NCBI GenBank assembly: GCA_036500605.1
Contig: DASYBU010000002.1
Location: forward strand, 1-64,000
Origin: JAFALK01 sp036500605
GTDB lineage: Bacteria > Pseudomonadota > Gammaproteobacteria > Burkholderiales > Burkholderiaceae_C
Direction: 5' to 3'
DNA: 64,000 bases
Below, piece by piece: positions 63,315 through 64,000 of the stretch (position 1 is the stretch's first letter; every line of letters begins with the position of its first letter). Below the pieces are notes generated by a model, which was given only the letters and a program-made list of their open reading frames with translations, ran no database searches and was not told the DNA's origin. A program made the translations under genes and the position numbers.

Positions 63315-64000
63315 ATGGATGAAGCCGAATTCAAATGCACGCTGAGCGCCACGGACCTGAAGTTCCGTCGGCTGCAAAGCTGGGAGGCGCAGGGCCGGCT
63401 GCCCGAGCACATGCTCGAGCTGCTGCGCCTGAGCACCAAGACGCCGTTGAAGCCGGACCAGTTGCTGGGCACCGAGGCCAGCGTCCACATCAAGCTCGAC
63501 AACAACAACACGCGCTACATCCACGGCGTGATCACGCATTTCGAGCGCGGCGGCGTGGTGGGCCGCTACGACGTCTACCGCATCACGCTGCAACCGTGGC
63601 TGTGGCAGCTCGAGCTGGGCGCCGACTGCCGCATCTTCCAGGACAAGACCGTCGTCGAGATCCTCGACGCGGTGTTTGCTGAATACAAATCGGCCAGCCG
63701 TGTCGACAAGCACCTGCAGCAGAGCTTCGCCAAGCGGCCCTACACGGTGCAGTACCGCGAGAGCGACTACAACTTCGTCACCCGGCTGATGGAAGCGGAA
63801 GGCATCAACTTCTACTTCAAGTACGAGGCCAGCCAGCACACGCTGGTGCTCAGCGACAACCCCTCGGGCTACCAGGCCGTCAAGGCCGGCGAGCTGGAAT
63901 GGGCCACGGTCGGCAAGGGCAGCAACACGCGCGAGGACGTGATCACGCAGTGGTCGCGTGCTCACACCTTGCAGTCGCTCAAGTACACGCACACCGATTT
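63315..64000 (+). CDS. vgrG: T6SS spike protein VgrG (TssI), 5' part, cut by window edge
   Basis: The first 228 codons of a VgrG protein. Visible are LELLRLSTKTPLKPDQLLGTEASVHIKLD and the conserved YRITLQPWLWQLELGADCRIFQDKTVVEILDAVFAEY, then YTVQYRESDYNFVTRLMEAEGINFYFKYE, the gp27-like part of VgrG. The gp5-like needle and any effector extension lie beyond the window. It starts 34 bases after tssH. Effector and immunity genes normally follow vgrG. Confidence 0.95.
   Translation, partial: MDEAEFKCTLSATDLKFRRLQSWEAQGRLPEHMLELLRLSTKTPLKPDQLLGTEASVHIKLDNNNTRYIHGVITHFERGGVVGRYDVYRITLQPWLWQLELGADCRIFQDKTVVEILDAVFAEYKSASRVDKHLQQSFAKRPYTVQYRESDYNFVTRLMEAEGINFYFKYEASQHTLVLSDNPSGYQAVKAGELEWATVGKGSNTREDVITQWSRAHTLQSLKYTHTD

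Noticed and set aside
60566..63511. A 981-aa minus-strand open frame opposite clpV
   Set aside because: ClpV on the plus strand is unmistakable; the antisense product has no domain and shadow-like composition.

Overview
The window looks like a chromosomal segment of a high-GC betaproteobacterium, probably of the order Burkholderiales (Roseateles/Rubrivivax/Leptothrix-like). This is inferred from the strong G/C third-position bias, the RsmI-YraN pair, the two-component-regulated RND pump, the large TonB receptor and the T6SS gene order. No rRNA, tRNA, CRISPR array, phage or transposase gene was seen. The species is not determinable from the sequence alone.

Layout. 1-6.7 kb (minus strand): outer-membrane factor, adaptor, RND permease, response regulator and a truncated sensor kinase, all overlapping or nearly so, with a CusR/CopR-type dyad in the promoter. 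6.8-8.1 kb: rsmI and yraN, divergent with overlapping 5' ends. 8.1-19.4 kb: mixed accessory genes, including a LysR/D-tartrate dehydratase pair, a periplasmic thioredoxin, a UPF0149 protein, an RHH/ParE-type toxin-antitoxin pair, an S9 peptidase and several small enzymes. 19.4-26.6 kb: a signalling block with a 1412-aa hybrid kinase, an RpfG-type HD-GYP protein, a double-receiver protein with an Asp-to-Glu change, and a CheY. 26.6-30.4 kb: a DsbC-like protein and a TonB receptor. 30.5-38 kb: two separate hipBA modules, each behind its own array of operator repeats, with a LysR/SDR pair and a CNNM-type transporter between them. 38-40.8 kb: a heparinase II/III-like polysaccharide lyase.

40.9-50 kb (minus strand) is the most interesting part. 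It is an apparent four-gene unit: a TpsB transporter, a 1933-aa TpsA protein that ends in a caspase-like (C14) domain with visible His and Cys catalytic residues, an OmpA-type protein, and a membrane-anchored HExxH protein. The proposal is a two-partner-secreted surface caspase with accessory envelope proteins.

50.1-64 kb (plus strand), divergent from that unit, is part of a type VI secretion cluster: tssA, tssB, tssC, four tandem hcp paralogues, a protein with eight CxxC motifs, tagJ, tssE, tssF, tssG, tssH (clpV) and the start of vgrG. The membrane-complex genes tssJ, tssK, tssL and tssM are not in the window.

Two copies of a long inverted repeat built from CAGGATG units (8.1 and 26.1 kb) mark a dispersed repeat family. 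One copy supplies the stop codon of a LysR gene.
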